Assembly (NCBI GenBank): GCA_002394965.1
Contig: DGVL01000055.1
Location: 1,062 to 21,899, forward strand
Length of the DNA: 20,838 nt
Direction: 5' to 3'
Source of the DNA: Lachnospira sp. UBA4285
Lineage (GTDB): Bacteria > Bacillota > Clostridia > Lachnospirales > Lachnospiraceae
This document shows, piece by piece, positions 6,957-13,992 of this stretch; position 1 is the first letter of the stretch, and each line of letters begins with the position of its first letter. Both the position numbers and the translations under genes were made by a program. Below the pieces are notes generated by a model that saw only the letters and a list, made by a program, of their open reading frames with translations, did no database searches and was not told the origin of the DNA.

Positions 6957-7194
6957 ATCTTACTATAACATCCCTATAAAATACTATCATCAGTTGCAAG
7001 TGATTGGGTCCATATTCTGACGGATAAAGAGTCAAACAAATACCATCAGCCCTATTCTCCCATTTTTCCAAAGAAAAGTAAATTGGAAAAAGATTATAAT
7101 AGTATTGATAATCAGAATCTATACGCATGAAAGGAGCATTTTTACCTGCCGCTTTGATTTCGTGACTCAAAGTTCGCCATGCAATTACCAACAT
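6949..7194 (-). CDS. Hypothetical protein, possibly truncated
   Basis: This 81-residue ORF in the AT-rich patch is rich in Tyr and other aromatics in its centre (YQYYYNLFPIYFSLEKW) and ends in HLQLMIVFYRDVIVRYE. I recognise no domain. The ATG at 7194 has no Shine-Dalgarno. The frame is open for only 11 more codons upstream, across the switch to GC-rich sequence, so the 5' end of the original gene may have been lost at that junction. The ATGAATGA overlap with the downstream membrane-protein ORF supports a gene pair. It could also be a chance frame. Confidence 0.35.
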   Translation of the reverse strand: MLVIAWRTLSHEIKAAGKNAPFMRIDSDYQYYYNLFPIYFSLEKWENRADGICLTLYPSEYGPNHLQLMIVFYRDVIVRYE

Positions 7195-7265
7195 TTGTGC
7201 GATAAAGGCCGGGCGGACTCCGGACTTTCACCGGTTAGAAACGTGCGCCGCCGGGCGCGCCACCA

Positions 7266-7305
7266 GTAAAAGACCGCGGGCAGCTTTTCTTGCTGTCCGC
7301 GGTCT
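7266..7305 (-). terminator. Rho-independent terminator of the suf operon
   Basis: Arms 7271-7284 and 7292-7305 pair over 14 positions with one mismatch around a seven-base loop. On the minus strand the stem is followed by TTTTAC. It lies 17 bases past the sufU stop. Confidence 0.85.
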
Positions 7306-7321
7306 GTTCTCCTGCGCGTTT

Positions 7322-7768
7322 TCAGTTCTTCTTTTCCTCTTCTTTTTCTTTCAGGGCTTCGTCGAGAGTGTGCCAGCCGAGTACCGCGCACTTGACGCGG
7401 GCAGGCATATGCCGGATGTTCTCGAATGCCTGCGAGTCTTCCAGCTCGTCCAGCTGCTCCGGGTCCGTGACAGTCCCCTTGATCATGCCGATGAAGGTGT
7501 CAGCCAGATGTCTGGCCTCCTCAACGCTTCTGCCCTTTATCAGGTCTATCATCATCGATGCGGAAGCCTGAGAGATCGCACAGCCGTCGCCCACAAAGGA
7601 TGCGTCCTCGATCTTTCCGTCCTTGACGCGGAGCTCGAGCGTTATCTCGTCTCCACAGGAAGGATTTACGCCGTCGTGCACGATATTCGGGTTGTCGATG
7701 TCATGCTTATGCTCTTTGGAGCGGCTGTTCTCCGTGATGATCTGTGTGTAAATCTGATTAAGACTCAT
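7322..7768 (-). CDS. sufU: SufU sulfur acceptor / zinc-dependent sulfurtransferase
   Basis: This 148-residue protein of the SufU/IscU-like family has the SufU ligand set Cys38 and Asp40 (NPSCGD), Cys63 (GDGCAIS) and Cys127 (RVKCA). In Bacillus subtilis SufU the equivalent residues bind zinc and accept the persulfide from SufS. It should relay sulfur from SufS to the SufBCD scaffold. The ~19-residue insertion between the second and third Cys that separates SufU from IscU is visible (GRSVEEARHLADTF region). It ends in a charged Glu/Lys tail. ATG at 7768 overlaps the last 11 bases of sufS, with AAGGAAG upstream; a TTG two codons earlier is less likely. It is the last gene before the operon terminator. 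Confidence 0.95.
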   Translation of the reverse strand: MSLNQIYTQIITENSRSKEHKHDIDNPNIVHDGVNPSCGDEITLELRVKDGKIEDASFVGDGCAISQASASMMIDLIKGRSVEEARHLADTFIGMIKGTVTDPEQLDELEDSQAFENIRHMPARVKCAVLGWHTLDEALKEKEEEKKN

Positions 7769-8981
7769 AACCAAGCCACTTCCTTACCTTCAGGATACTG
7801 TCGCAGAGCGCGTCAATATCCTCTTTCGTGTTGTACACAGCAATGCTGGCGCGGCAGCAGTTGTGAATGCCGAGATGCCCCATCAGAGGCTGTGCGCAGT
7901 GGTGTCCCGCTCTGACGCAAACGCCGTCCGCATCCAGGATGGAAGCCACATCGTGCGGATGCGCGTCATCGATATTGAACGCGATCGCTCCGACATGTTT
8001 TCCCTCACCGGTCCCGTACACGGTCACATGCGGAAGGCTGTGGAGCCTTTCCCACGCGTAATCATACACAGCCTTCTCCCGCGCTTCGATGGTATCCATG
8101 CCGATCTTGTTCATCCAGTGAATCGCGGCGGCCAGACCCACGGCGCCTCCCGCGTTCTGCGTTCCGGCCTCGAATTTCTCCGGAAGCGGTGCCCAGACGG
8201 CATCCTGTTCGGAGACAGAGTCGATCATGTCGCCGCCGGCAAGAAACGGCGGCATCTCCTCGAGCAGATCCTTTCTGCCCCAGAGGATGCCGATCCCAAG
8301 AGGCGAGAACAGCTTGTGCCCGGAAAATGCGAGGAAATCTGCCCCCAGTGTCTGAACATCGATCGCCATGTGCGGCGCGCTCTGTGCCGCGTCTACAACA
8401 GCGATTGCTCCGACCTCATGGGCTCTGGCGATGATTTTTTCGTACGGTGTCACAATGCCCAGAACATTGGATACCTGGGTGATCGCAACGAGTTTCACGC
8501 CTGGGACGATTTTCTTTTCAATCTCCTCGTCCGTGATCTTCCCGCTCCCATTTTCGGTGTACATATAGTCAAGCACCGCGCCCTTTGCCCGGGCGACTCT
8601 CTGCCAGGGAATCAGATTGCTGTGATGCTCGAGGATCGAGATGACGATGTGATCGCCCTTCTGGATGTGTGTGAGCCCATAGCTGTACGCCACAAGGTTC
8701 AGGCCCTCCGTCGCATTGCGCGTGTAGATCACCTGCGTGGGGTCAGCATTGATGAACTGCGCGATCACCTGACGGGCATTCTCATAGCTTTCCGTCGCCT
8801 GCTCGGCCAGCTCATATACGCCCCGGTGCGGATTGGCGTTCTTCTCATAATAGAACTGACTCACCGCCTCAATGACATCCGCCGGGCGCTGACTGGTTGC
8901 CGCCGAGTCAAGATAATGGAACGGCTTGCCGCCTCTCTTCTCAAATATCGGAAATTCCGCCTTTATCTCTTCATCAGTCAA
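7758..8981 (-). CDS. sufS: Cysteine desulfurase SufS
   Basis: This 407-residue PLP enzyme, a group II cysteine desulfurase, releases sulfur from L-cysteine as an enzyme persulfide. Visible residues are the PLP lysine Lys223 in SGHKLFSP, the EHHSN histidines at 119-120, Asp197 in VVDAAQS, and the persulfide-bearing Cys362 in RAGHHCAQPLMG. Length is normal. The start is TTG at 8981, with AGGAG eight bases upstream, inside the end of sufD. The two genes overlap by eight bases and sufU overlaps the 3' end, so coupled translation is likely. A selenocysteine lyase activity is known in this family, but the suf context fixes the role. Confidence 0.96.
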   Translation of the reverse strand: MTDEEIKAEFPIFEKRGGKPFHYLDSAATSQRPADVIEAVSQFYYEKNANPHRGVYELAEQATESYENARQVIAQFINADPTQVIYTRNATEGLNLVAYSYGLTHIQKGDHIVISILEHHSNLIPWQRVARAKGAVLDYMYTENGSGKITDEEIEKKIVPGVKLVAITQVSNVLGIVTPYEKIIARAHEVGAIAVVDAAQSAPHMAIDVQTLGADFLAFSGHKLFSPLGIGILWGRKDLLEEMPPFLAGGDMIDSVSEQDAVWAPLPEKFEAGTQNAGGAVGLAAAIHWMNKIGMDTIEAREKAVYDYAWERLHSLPHVTVYGTGEGKHVGAIAFNIDDAHPHDVASILDADGVCVRAGHHCAQPLMGHLGIHNCCRASIAVYNTKEDIDALCDSILKVRKWLGYES

Positions 8982-9993
8982 GATTCATTCTCCTCTCCAG
9001 AGACGCATGGATCTCCTGTCTGACCGACTCATCCGGGATCTCGTCAATGACCGGATTGAATCTGGACTCCACAGCAAGCTGTCTGGCCTGACTCTCGGTG
9101 AGTCCTCTGGACTGAAGATAATACATCAGATCTTTGTTTATTTTCCCGATGGATGCGGCGTGCTGACCGTCGACATCCTCTTCATCGCACAGAATCAGCG
9201 GAATTGAGCGGTTGCGGGCCTCCTTGCTGAAAAGCAGCACATTCTCCGCCTCGCGGCCTTTCGACTTGCTGCAGCCGTGAATGAAATCCATGGAGCCGCG
9301 GTATACTTTGTCGGAACTGCCAAACAGAGCGCCACTGGCCAAGATGGAGGTCGTTGTCTTTTTACCGGTGTGTCTCGTCACATAACTGAAGTCCAGTCTC
9401 CGGCTCCCATCGCCAAAGTATATGGTCTCCTCCGTGAAATCAGCCTTGTACCCTTTCAGTGCCGCACACCCTCCGGCGAATGCAGCCTTGCCGCCAAGCT
9501 CCGCCTGTATCAGGTGGACTCTCGCCTCATCTCCCACGACAGCCCCGAAATCATCGGCAGCCATGACGTCATCTCCCAGTGTCTGGGACTGGATGACCGT
9601 TACCCTGGCGCCAGCCCTGGCGATCACCTTCACAAGACGCGTCATCTGCGTACCAGGACATGCCTTCTCAGAAGCGTGCGAGTAAAACGTAACCTGGCTG
9701 TCCTCGCCCGCGTCAATCAGGATCACTTCCGACGAAGTGCCGGCGTTCTCATCGCGAATGACGCCGAGGTCCTGCCCCTTTCCGGCGCGGATAACCCGAA
9801 CGGCAGCGGCGTGGTTTTCGACGAAGGATACAAACTCCTCGCCCATACCGGTCTCAATGCCGTCAAATTCCGACGGAATATCCGCCTTCACCTGCGAACC
9901 ACTCTCAAGCGGCAGATTGGCGAAATTGAGCATCAGATGATTCCAGGTCAGAGTCGGAAGCGGGTTGACCTTCAGTATATTCTGTTCTCCCAT
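8974..9993 (-). CDS. sufD: Fe-S assembly scaffold protein SufD
   Basis: This 339-residue member of the SufB/SufD beta-helix family pairs with SufB in the SufBC2D scaffold. The C-terminal part carries the family signature around His278 (DGQHAASIGKINKDLMYYL), equivalent to the functionally important His360 of Escherichia coli SufD. It lacks the cysteine-bearing SufB signature, which separates it from its paralogue upstream. It is shorter than the ~420-residue proteobacterial SufD, with the N-terminal part reduced. ATG at 9993 has GGAGG close upstream. It lies 14 bases after sufB and overlaps the TTG start of sufS by eight bases. Confidence 0.92.
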   Translation of the reverse strand: MGEQNILKVNPLPTLTWNHLMLNFANLPLESGSQVKADIPSEFDGIETGMGEEFVSFVENHAAAVRVIRAGKGQDLGVIRDENAGTSSEVILIDAGEDSQVTFYSHASEKACPGTQMTRLVKVIARAGARVTVIQSQTLGDDVMAADDFGAVVGDEARVHLIQAELGGKAAFAGGCAALKGYKADFTEETIYFGDGSRRLDFSYVTRHTGKKTTTSILASGALFGSSDKVYRGSMDFIHGCSKSKGREAENVLLFSKEARNRSIPLILCDEEDVDGQHAASIGKINKDLMYYLQSRGLTESQARQLAVESRFNPVIDEIPDESVRQEIHASLERRMNLD

Positions 9994-10007
9994 ATTTCCT
10001 CCTCTCT

Positions 10008-11417
10008 TCAGAACGTGGATCCGTCCATTTCCAGTTTGATGAGATTGTTCATCTCAACGGCATACTCAAGCGGCAGCTCCTTGGCCACCGGCTCGGCAAA
10101 GCCCGAAACGATCATCGCCCTCGCGTCCTCCTCCGAGAGACCGCGGCTCATCAGATAAAAGATCGCCTCGTCAGATATCCTTCCGATCTTCGCCTCATGA
10201 CCGACATCCGAATCTGCGTTGCGCACATCCATCGCCGGGATGGTGTCCGAGCGGGACTTCGAGTCCAGCATAAGCGAATCGCAGTTCACGCTGGACTTCG
10301 CGCCGATGGCATCCTTTCCAATAATAACTTCGCTTCGGTACACACAGATTCCGCCGTCCTTGCTGATCGACTTGGTGGAGATGTGTGAGCTGGTGTTTCT
10401 GCCGTTGTGCACGACCTTTGCCCCGGTGTCCAGCGCCTGCGTCTTCCCGGCGAATGTGATACCTGTGAAATCCATGTGCGAATTGTTGCCCTTGAGGATC
10501 GTCATCGGATAGAGATAGGAGATGTGGGAACCGAACGATCCGGAAACCCATTCCATGATGCCGTCATCCTCCACCAGTGCTCTCTTGGTGTTCAGGTTGT
10601 ACATGTTCTTCGACCAGTTCTCAATGGTCGAATAGCGAAGTCTCGCGCCCTTCCCGACGTACAGCTCCACGCAGCCTGCGTGCAGATTCGCCACGTTGTA
10701 CTTCGGTGCCGAACATCCTTCAATGAAGTGCAGATACGCCCCCGGCTCCACGATGATCAGCGTGTGTTCGAACTGTCCCGCTCCCGCCGCATTCAGGCGG
10801 AAATAGGATTGCAGCGGAATATCCACGTGCACCCCTGCCGGGACATACACGAAGGAACCGCCGGACCAGACCGCACCGTGCAGTGCCGCGAACTTGTGAT
10901 CCGTCGGCGGCACGAGGTGCATGAACTTTTCCTTCACCAGGTCAGCGTAAGGTCCGCGCAGCGCGCTCTCCATGTCGGTGTACACCACGCCCTGGCGCGC
11001 AACTTCATCCTTGACGTTGTGATACACGACCTCCGAGTCGTACTGCGCTCCGACACCGGCCAGCGACTTCTGCTCGGCATCCGGGATGCCGAGGCGCTCG
11101 AACGTGTTCTTGATGTCGTCCGGGACTTCGCTCCATTTGCCGCGCATCGGTGTATCAGGCCGGACATAGGTGATGATCTGGTCCATGTTCAGACCGTCAA
11201 GCGGCGGTCCCCAGTTCGGAACAGCCGTCTTCTGATAGATCTCCAGACTCTTCAGGCGGAACTCGCGCATCCAGTCCGGATCGTTCTTTTCTTTACTGAT
11301 CTGTTCAACAATCTCAGGGGTCAGCCCGGCATCGGTCTCGAATGAGGCGTGTGTCTCATAGCGGAAATCGTAGATCGAACTGTTCACACCCTGAATCTCA
11401 GGTCTTTGATCTTCCAC
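10008..11417 (-). CDS. sufB: Fe-S assembly scaffold protein SufB
   Basis: SufB is the main scaffold of the SUF machine, on which [4Fe-4S] clusters form with SufC and SufD. Cys379 (SSVNCDSLML) and Glu408 (GHEAKIG) are 29 residues apart, the same spacing as the essential Cys405/Glu434 of Escherichia coli SufB. The beta-helix core includes WSGGSFVYVPAGVHVDIPLQ. I chose GTG at 11417, giving 469 residues, the usual length, because AAGGTGA sits eight bases upstream. The frame runs 20 codons further up, but entirely over the end of sufC with no better site; another GTG four codons upstream lacks spacing. The chosen start lies four bases after the sufC stop. Confidence 0.96.
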   Translation of the reverse strand: MEDQRPEIQGVNSSIYDFRYETHASFETDAGLTPEIVEQISKEKNDPDWMREFRLKSLEIYQKTAVPNWGPPLDGLNMDQIITYVRPDTPMRGKWSEVPDDIKNTFERLGIPDAEQKSLAGVGAQYDSEVVYHNVKDEVARQGVVYTDMESALRGPYADLVKEKFMHLVPPTDHKFAALHGAVWSGGSFVYVPAGVHVDIPLQSYFRLNAAGAGQFEHTLIIVEPGAYLHFIEGCSAPKYNVANLHAGCVELYVGKGARLRYSTIENWSKNMYNLNTKRALVEDDGIMEWVSGSFGSHISYLYPMTILKGNNSHMDFTGITFAGKTQALDTGAKVVHNGRNTSSHISTKSISKDGGICVYRSEVIIGKDAIGAKSSVNCDSLMLDSKSRSDTIPAMDVRNADSDVGHEAKIGRISDEAIFYLMSRGLSEEDARAMIVSGFAEPVAKELPLEYAVEMNNLIKLEMDGSTF

Positions 11418-11421
11418 AGTC

Positions 11422-12171
11422 TCATTCACCTTCCCTGATAAGCTCGGCAAATCCGTTCTCGTTGATATAATCCACAAGCTCCGGCCCGCCGGTCTTTATG
11501 ATCTTCCCGTCGTAGAGGACGTGTACGAAGTCAACCTTAAGGTCCTCCAGGATCTTCGTGTTATGTGTGATGATAAGCAGGCTGTTCTCATCCGTCTTGA
11601 AGCGGCGGATTCCCTCCGACACAACGCGCACCGCATCGACGTCCAGCCCGGAATCCGTCTCGTCCAGCATGGCAAATGTCGGATTCAGCGTCAGCATCTG
11701 AACGATCTCCGCCTTCTTCTTTTCGCCGCCCGAAAAGCCTACGTTCAGGTAGCGCGAAGCGTACGAGTCGTCCATATCCAGTGCCTTCATGGTCGCGGCC
11801 AATTCTTTGTGAAACGCGAAATAGCGGATGTTCTCACCTGTGAGATTCTTTTTGCACACGCGCAGAAAATCCTCCATCGTCACGCCGGGAACTTCCTGCG
11901 GTGCCTGAAACGACATGAAGATTCCCTTTCTTGCGCGGGCATCTGCCTTCAGCCTTGTGATGTCCTCGCCCCCAAAGAGAATCTTTCCCTCTGTCACCTT
12001 ATACTCAGGATTGCCCATGATGCAGTTGTCCAGCGTGCTCTTGCCCGCGCCGTTCGGCCCCATCAGGACGTGTGTCTCGCCCTTATTAACAACAAGATTA
12101 ATGCCCTTAAGGATCTCTTTTTCCTCGACATCCGCGTGAAGATTCTCCACGCGCAGCAGCTCTTCTGACAT
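11422..12171 (-). CDS. sufC: Fe-S assembly ATPase SufC
   Basis: This 249-residue ABC-type ATPase, not a transporter, drives the conformational changes of SufBC2D in the cytosol. Walker A is GPNGAGKST (38-46). The signature is FSGGEKKKAEI (from 146). Walker B is FAMLDETDSGLDVDA (166-180), with the TDSGLD typical of SufC. The H-loop is ITHNT (201-205). ATG at 12171 follows a GGAGAGAGGATA ribosome site. The frame is open 21 codons further up, but that would pass through the leader palindrome at 12192-12212. It is the first gene of sufCBDSU, the gene order known from Bacillus subtilis. Confidence 0.97.
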   Translation of the reverse strand: MSEELLRVENLHADVEEKEILKGINLVVNKGETHVLMGPNGAGKSTLDNCIMGNPEYKVTEGKILFGGEDITRLKADARARKGIFMSFQAPQEVPGVTMEDFLRVCKKNLTGENIRYFAFHKELAATMKALDMDDSYASRYLNVGFSGGEKKKAEIVQMLTLNPTFAMLDETDSGLDVDAVRVVSEGIRRFKTDENSLLIITHNTKILEDLKVDFVHVLYDGKIIKTGGPELVDYINENGFAELIREGE

Positions 12172-12191
12172 TATCCTCTCTCCTTGTTTAA

Positions 12192-12212
12192 TTTCTAGTA
12201 TTTCACTAGGAA
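12192..12212 (-). promoter_or_regulatory. Palindrome before sufC, candidate operator
   Basis: On the plus strand TTTCTAGT and ACTAGGAA flank five bases (core CTAGT-N5-ACTAG). It sits six bases before the sufC Shine-Dalgarno and spans the start expected from the proximal promoter candidate. An Fe-S-sensing Rrf2-type regulator is one possible ligand, by context only. Confidence 0.45.
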
Positions 12213-12213
12213 T

Positions 12214-12242
12214 AAGATAACAATAAACCGGCAAAAATTCAA
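12214..12242 (-). promoter_or_regulatory. suf operon promoter candidate, proximal
   Basis: On the minus strand TTGAAT (12237-12242) and TATCTT (12214-12219) are 17 bases apart. Each box matches four of six consensus bases. Initiation would fall inside the palindrome 12192-12212. Confidence 0.4.
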
Positions 12243-12252
12243 CAGCCGGTTT
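12225..12252. repeat. Eight-bp hairpin in the sufC leader
   Basis: AAACCGGC (12225-12232) pairs perfectly with GCCGGTTT (12245-12252) around a 12-base loop. Only the plus strand has a T-run after it, and no plus-strand gene ends here. If the distal promoter is used it would form in the 5' leader of the suf mRNA. Confidence 0.45.
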
Positions 12253-12274
12253 TTATCATCTTTGTTTTATTGTA

Positions 12275-12294
12275 TACACTTTTCTGCAAGTGTA
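12275..12294 (-). promoter_or_regulatory. Palindrome at the start of the distal suf promoter
   Basis: TACACTT (12275-12281) and AAGTGTA (12288-12294) are perfect seven-base inverted arms around six bases. They lie just after the initiation point expected for the promoter at 12304-12332, a repressor-type position. Confidence 0.45.
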
Positions 12295-12303
12295 ACCTAT
12301 CGT

Positions 12304-12332
12304 ATTATAGAAGCAGTTGTGCCGCTTCGCAA
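12304..12332 (-). promoter_or_regulatory. suf operon promoter candidate, distal
   Basis: On the minus strand TTGCGA (12327-12332) and a perfect TATAAT (12304-12309) are 17 bases apart. This is the strongest promoter match in the intergenic region and gives a leader of about 125 bases. Confidence 0.65.
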
Positions 12333-12354
12333 CCAGGGATTGCCCCGGATATGC

Positions 12355-12360
12355 TATAAT
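12355..12360 (+). promoter_or_regulatory. lysR promoter (extended -10)
   Basis: TGC-TATAAT forms a perfect extended -10 box 57 bases before the LysR ATG. No good -35 is present. The upstream part of this promoter overlaps the -35 of the divergent distal suf promoter, so the two could interfere. Confidence 0.5.
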
Positions 12361-12417
12361 CATTGAATCCCGGCTTGTTCCGGTATCGGTGCGGTTAAAA
12401 GGAGGTGTGCGCCCAAT

Positions 12418-13308
12418 ATGACGTTTGAACAGCTGGAATACTTCATCGCGGTGGCGGAGACGGATACCTTCTACACCGCTGCGGATATTCTGCATATGAC
12501 GCAGTCGGCCCTCTCCAAGCAGATCATGAAGCTGGAGAAGGAACTGGACGTACAGCTCTTTGACCGCACGCACCGCAGCGCCCAGCTCACGTACGCCGGA
12601 AAGGTGTTCTATGAAGAAGCCCAGAAGCTGGTCCTCGAGTACAGAAAAACGCTGAACCGGATGGAGCACATCAAGAGCCCCGTCGGGGAGGCGCTTTCCA
12701 TCGGCGCCCTTCCGATCCTTGACCGGTACGGTCTGCGCCGGGTGCTTCACGAGTTCGCAGCGGGACATACCGGGACGCGCATCACCATTGACGAAGTTGA
12801 GGAACAGGAGCTTATGTTCGGCCTGGACTCGGACATCTACGATTTCGTCATCGGCAACGAATTTATGTTCTCTGGCCGGGGATTCACACTTACTGCCTTT
12901 GGTGAGGATGAGCTGATCGCCGTCTTTCCGGAGGGAAGGGGACCTCTCTCTTCTGTGCCGCTGTCCCTTCTGGCCGAGCATCCGCTGTGTCTTCTGAATT
13001 CCTACACGGCGACCTGTCAGCAGTGCCTGAAGCTCTTCCGGGATCAGGGAATTGCGCCGGATGTTCTGCGATCGGCAAGAGTCGGGCAGATCCTGCAGCT
13101 TGTCCGCTCCGGGGATGCCATCGGACTGCTCTCCCGCATGAGCCTGGCATCTCACCCGCACGCCGGTGTCACATCCGTCAGCCTGGACCCGCCGGTGCGG
13201 TTCAAGCTCGTTTTCGCAGCGCGGGACGACAGCGCAGAGTCCCTTCTCATCCGGGAACTTCAGGACCGCCTTGCCGCTGCAGCTGCCTCCTCAGGCAGGA
13301 TGTCCTGA
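12418..13308 (+). CDS. LysR-family transcriptional regulator
   Basis: This 296-residue protein has the LysR N-terminal winged helix-turn-helix at about residues 1-60 (MTFEQLEYFIAVAETDTFY; AADILHMTQSALSKQIMKLE). A periplasmic-binding-protein-like effector domain follows from about residue 90. The ATG at 12418 has AAAGGAGGTG about ten bases upstream. It is transcribed away from the suf operon across a 246-base intergenic region. LysR regulators often control the divergent neighbour, so sufC is a candidate target, but no T-N11-A site could be assigned with certainty. The effector cannot be predicted. The last 18 bases overlap tail-to-tail with the HAD gene on the other strand, leaving no room for a private terminator. 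Confidence 0.92.
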   Translation: MTFEQLEYFIAVAETDTFYTAADILHMTQSALSKQIMKLEKELDVQLFDRTHRSAQLTYAGKVFYEEAQKLVLEYRKTLNRMEHIKSPVGEALSIGALPILDRYGLRRVLHEFAAGHTGTRITIDEVEEQELMFGLDSDIYDFVIGNEFMFSGRGFTLTAFGEDELIAVFPEGRGPLSSVPLSLLAEHPLCLLNSYTATCQQCLKLFRDQGIAPDVLRSARVGQILQLVRSGDAIGLLSRMSLASHPHAGVTSVSLDPPVRFKLVFAARDDSAESLLIRELQDRLAAAAASSGRMS

Positions 13309-13992
13309 CGCTTCTATCTGGCGGACAGCTCTTATGACATCCTCCGGACTCTCTGCGATCGCGTCGGCGCCAGCTCTCTCCAGTTCACCGGGCACGGCGA
13401 ATCCGAACCGCACGCCCACGACCGGGATTCCGATCTGGTGAGCCCCGATGACGTCTTCCTTCCGGTCTCCGATCATGATGCTCAGCTTCATGGCGGATGA
13501 CATATCCGCACACTCGTCCGGGAACTTTCTCTGAATTCTCTCAAGCGCTGTCCGGATTATATCGCTCTTGACCACGTGCTTTCCGGCGAGATCTGCACCT
13601 GACACGACGGCGAATTGCTCCGTCAGCCCGAAATGAGCGAGAATTTTCACCGCGAAGACTTCCGGCTTCGACGTGGCGAGCACATTTACATACCCTGCCG
13701 ACTGCGTCCTGCCCAGAAGCTCCGGAATTCCCGGTATGACGGAATTTTCATAAAGCCCCGTTTTCTCGTAGCGCTCTCTGTACTTTTTCACGGCCTGCAT
13801 ACTTTCTTCTTCATTCAGCCCGTAAAAATCGCGGAAACTGTCATTGAGCGGCGGCCCCACGAACCGGTTGAGCCGATCCACGTCTGTCTCATGGATGCCG
13901 AAGCTCTCGAGGGCATACTGCGCGCATCGGCGGATTCCCGGCCCCGAGTCCGTGATCGTGCCGTCAAGATCAAAAAGCAGAAATTTTCTCAT
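13291..13992 (-). CDS. HAD-family hydrolase, phosphoglycolate phosphatase-like
   Basis: This 233-residue HAD subfamily IA phosphatase has the nucleophile motif LLFDLDGTITDSG (Asp8, Asp10). FVGPPLNDSF is typical of Gph-like cap domains. Later motifs are LATSKPE (motif II Thr/Ser), a Lys in motif III, and MIGDRKEDVIGA for the acidic motif IV. The substrate is unknown: phosphoglycolate, a pyrophosphate or a nucleotide monophosphate are all seen in this group. Its ATG shares the ATGA of the upstream HAD gene's stop, so the two are coupled. Its 3' end overlaps lysR by 18 bases. It is the last gene of the nadE operon and no terminator was found for it. Confidence 0.9.
   Translation of the reverse strand: MRKFLLFDLDGTITDSGPGIRRCAQYALESFGIHETDVDRLNRFVGPPLNDSFRDFYGLNEEESMQAVKKYRERYEKTGLYENSVIPGIPELLGRTQSAGYVNVLATSKPEVFAVKILAHFGLTEQFAVVSGADLAGKHVVKSDIIRTALERIQRKFPDECADMSSAMKLSIMIGDRKEDVIGAHQIGIPVVGVRFGFAVPGELERAGADAIAESPEDVIRAVRQIEASGHPA

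Noticed and set aside
5763..7265. CRISPR array, tRNA or other structured RNA genes in the AT-rich patch
   Set aside because: No regularly spaced direct repeats and no cloverleaf or other RNA signature were found; only the inverted repeats listed.
7863..9023. 386-codon open frame on the plus strand opposite sufS and the end of sufD
   Set aside because: Shadow frame caused by GC-rich codon use; no domain signature and it is antisense to clear suf genes.
10407..11345. 312-codon plus-strand frame opposite sufB
   Set aside because: Shadow of sufB, with no Shine-Dalgarno and His/Arg-rich composition.
12172..12234. 21-codon N-terminal extension of SufC
   Set aside because: No ribosome site; it would cover a leader palindrome, and the 249-residue product already has the normal SufC length.
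12225..12252. Perfect hairpin with T-run on the plus strand, as a terminator
   Set aside because: No plus-strand gene or promoter ends there; both flanking genes are read away from it.
12256..13161. 301-codon minus-strand frame opposite lysR
   Set aside because: Antisense to a clear LysR gene with a strong Shine-Dalgarno; it would also run through the suf promoter region.
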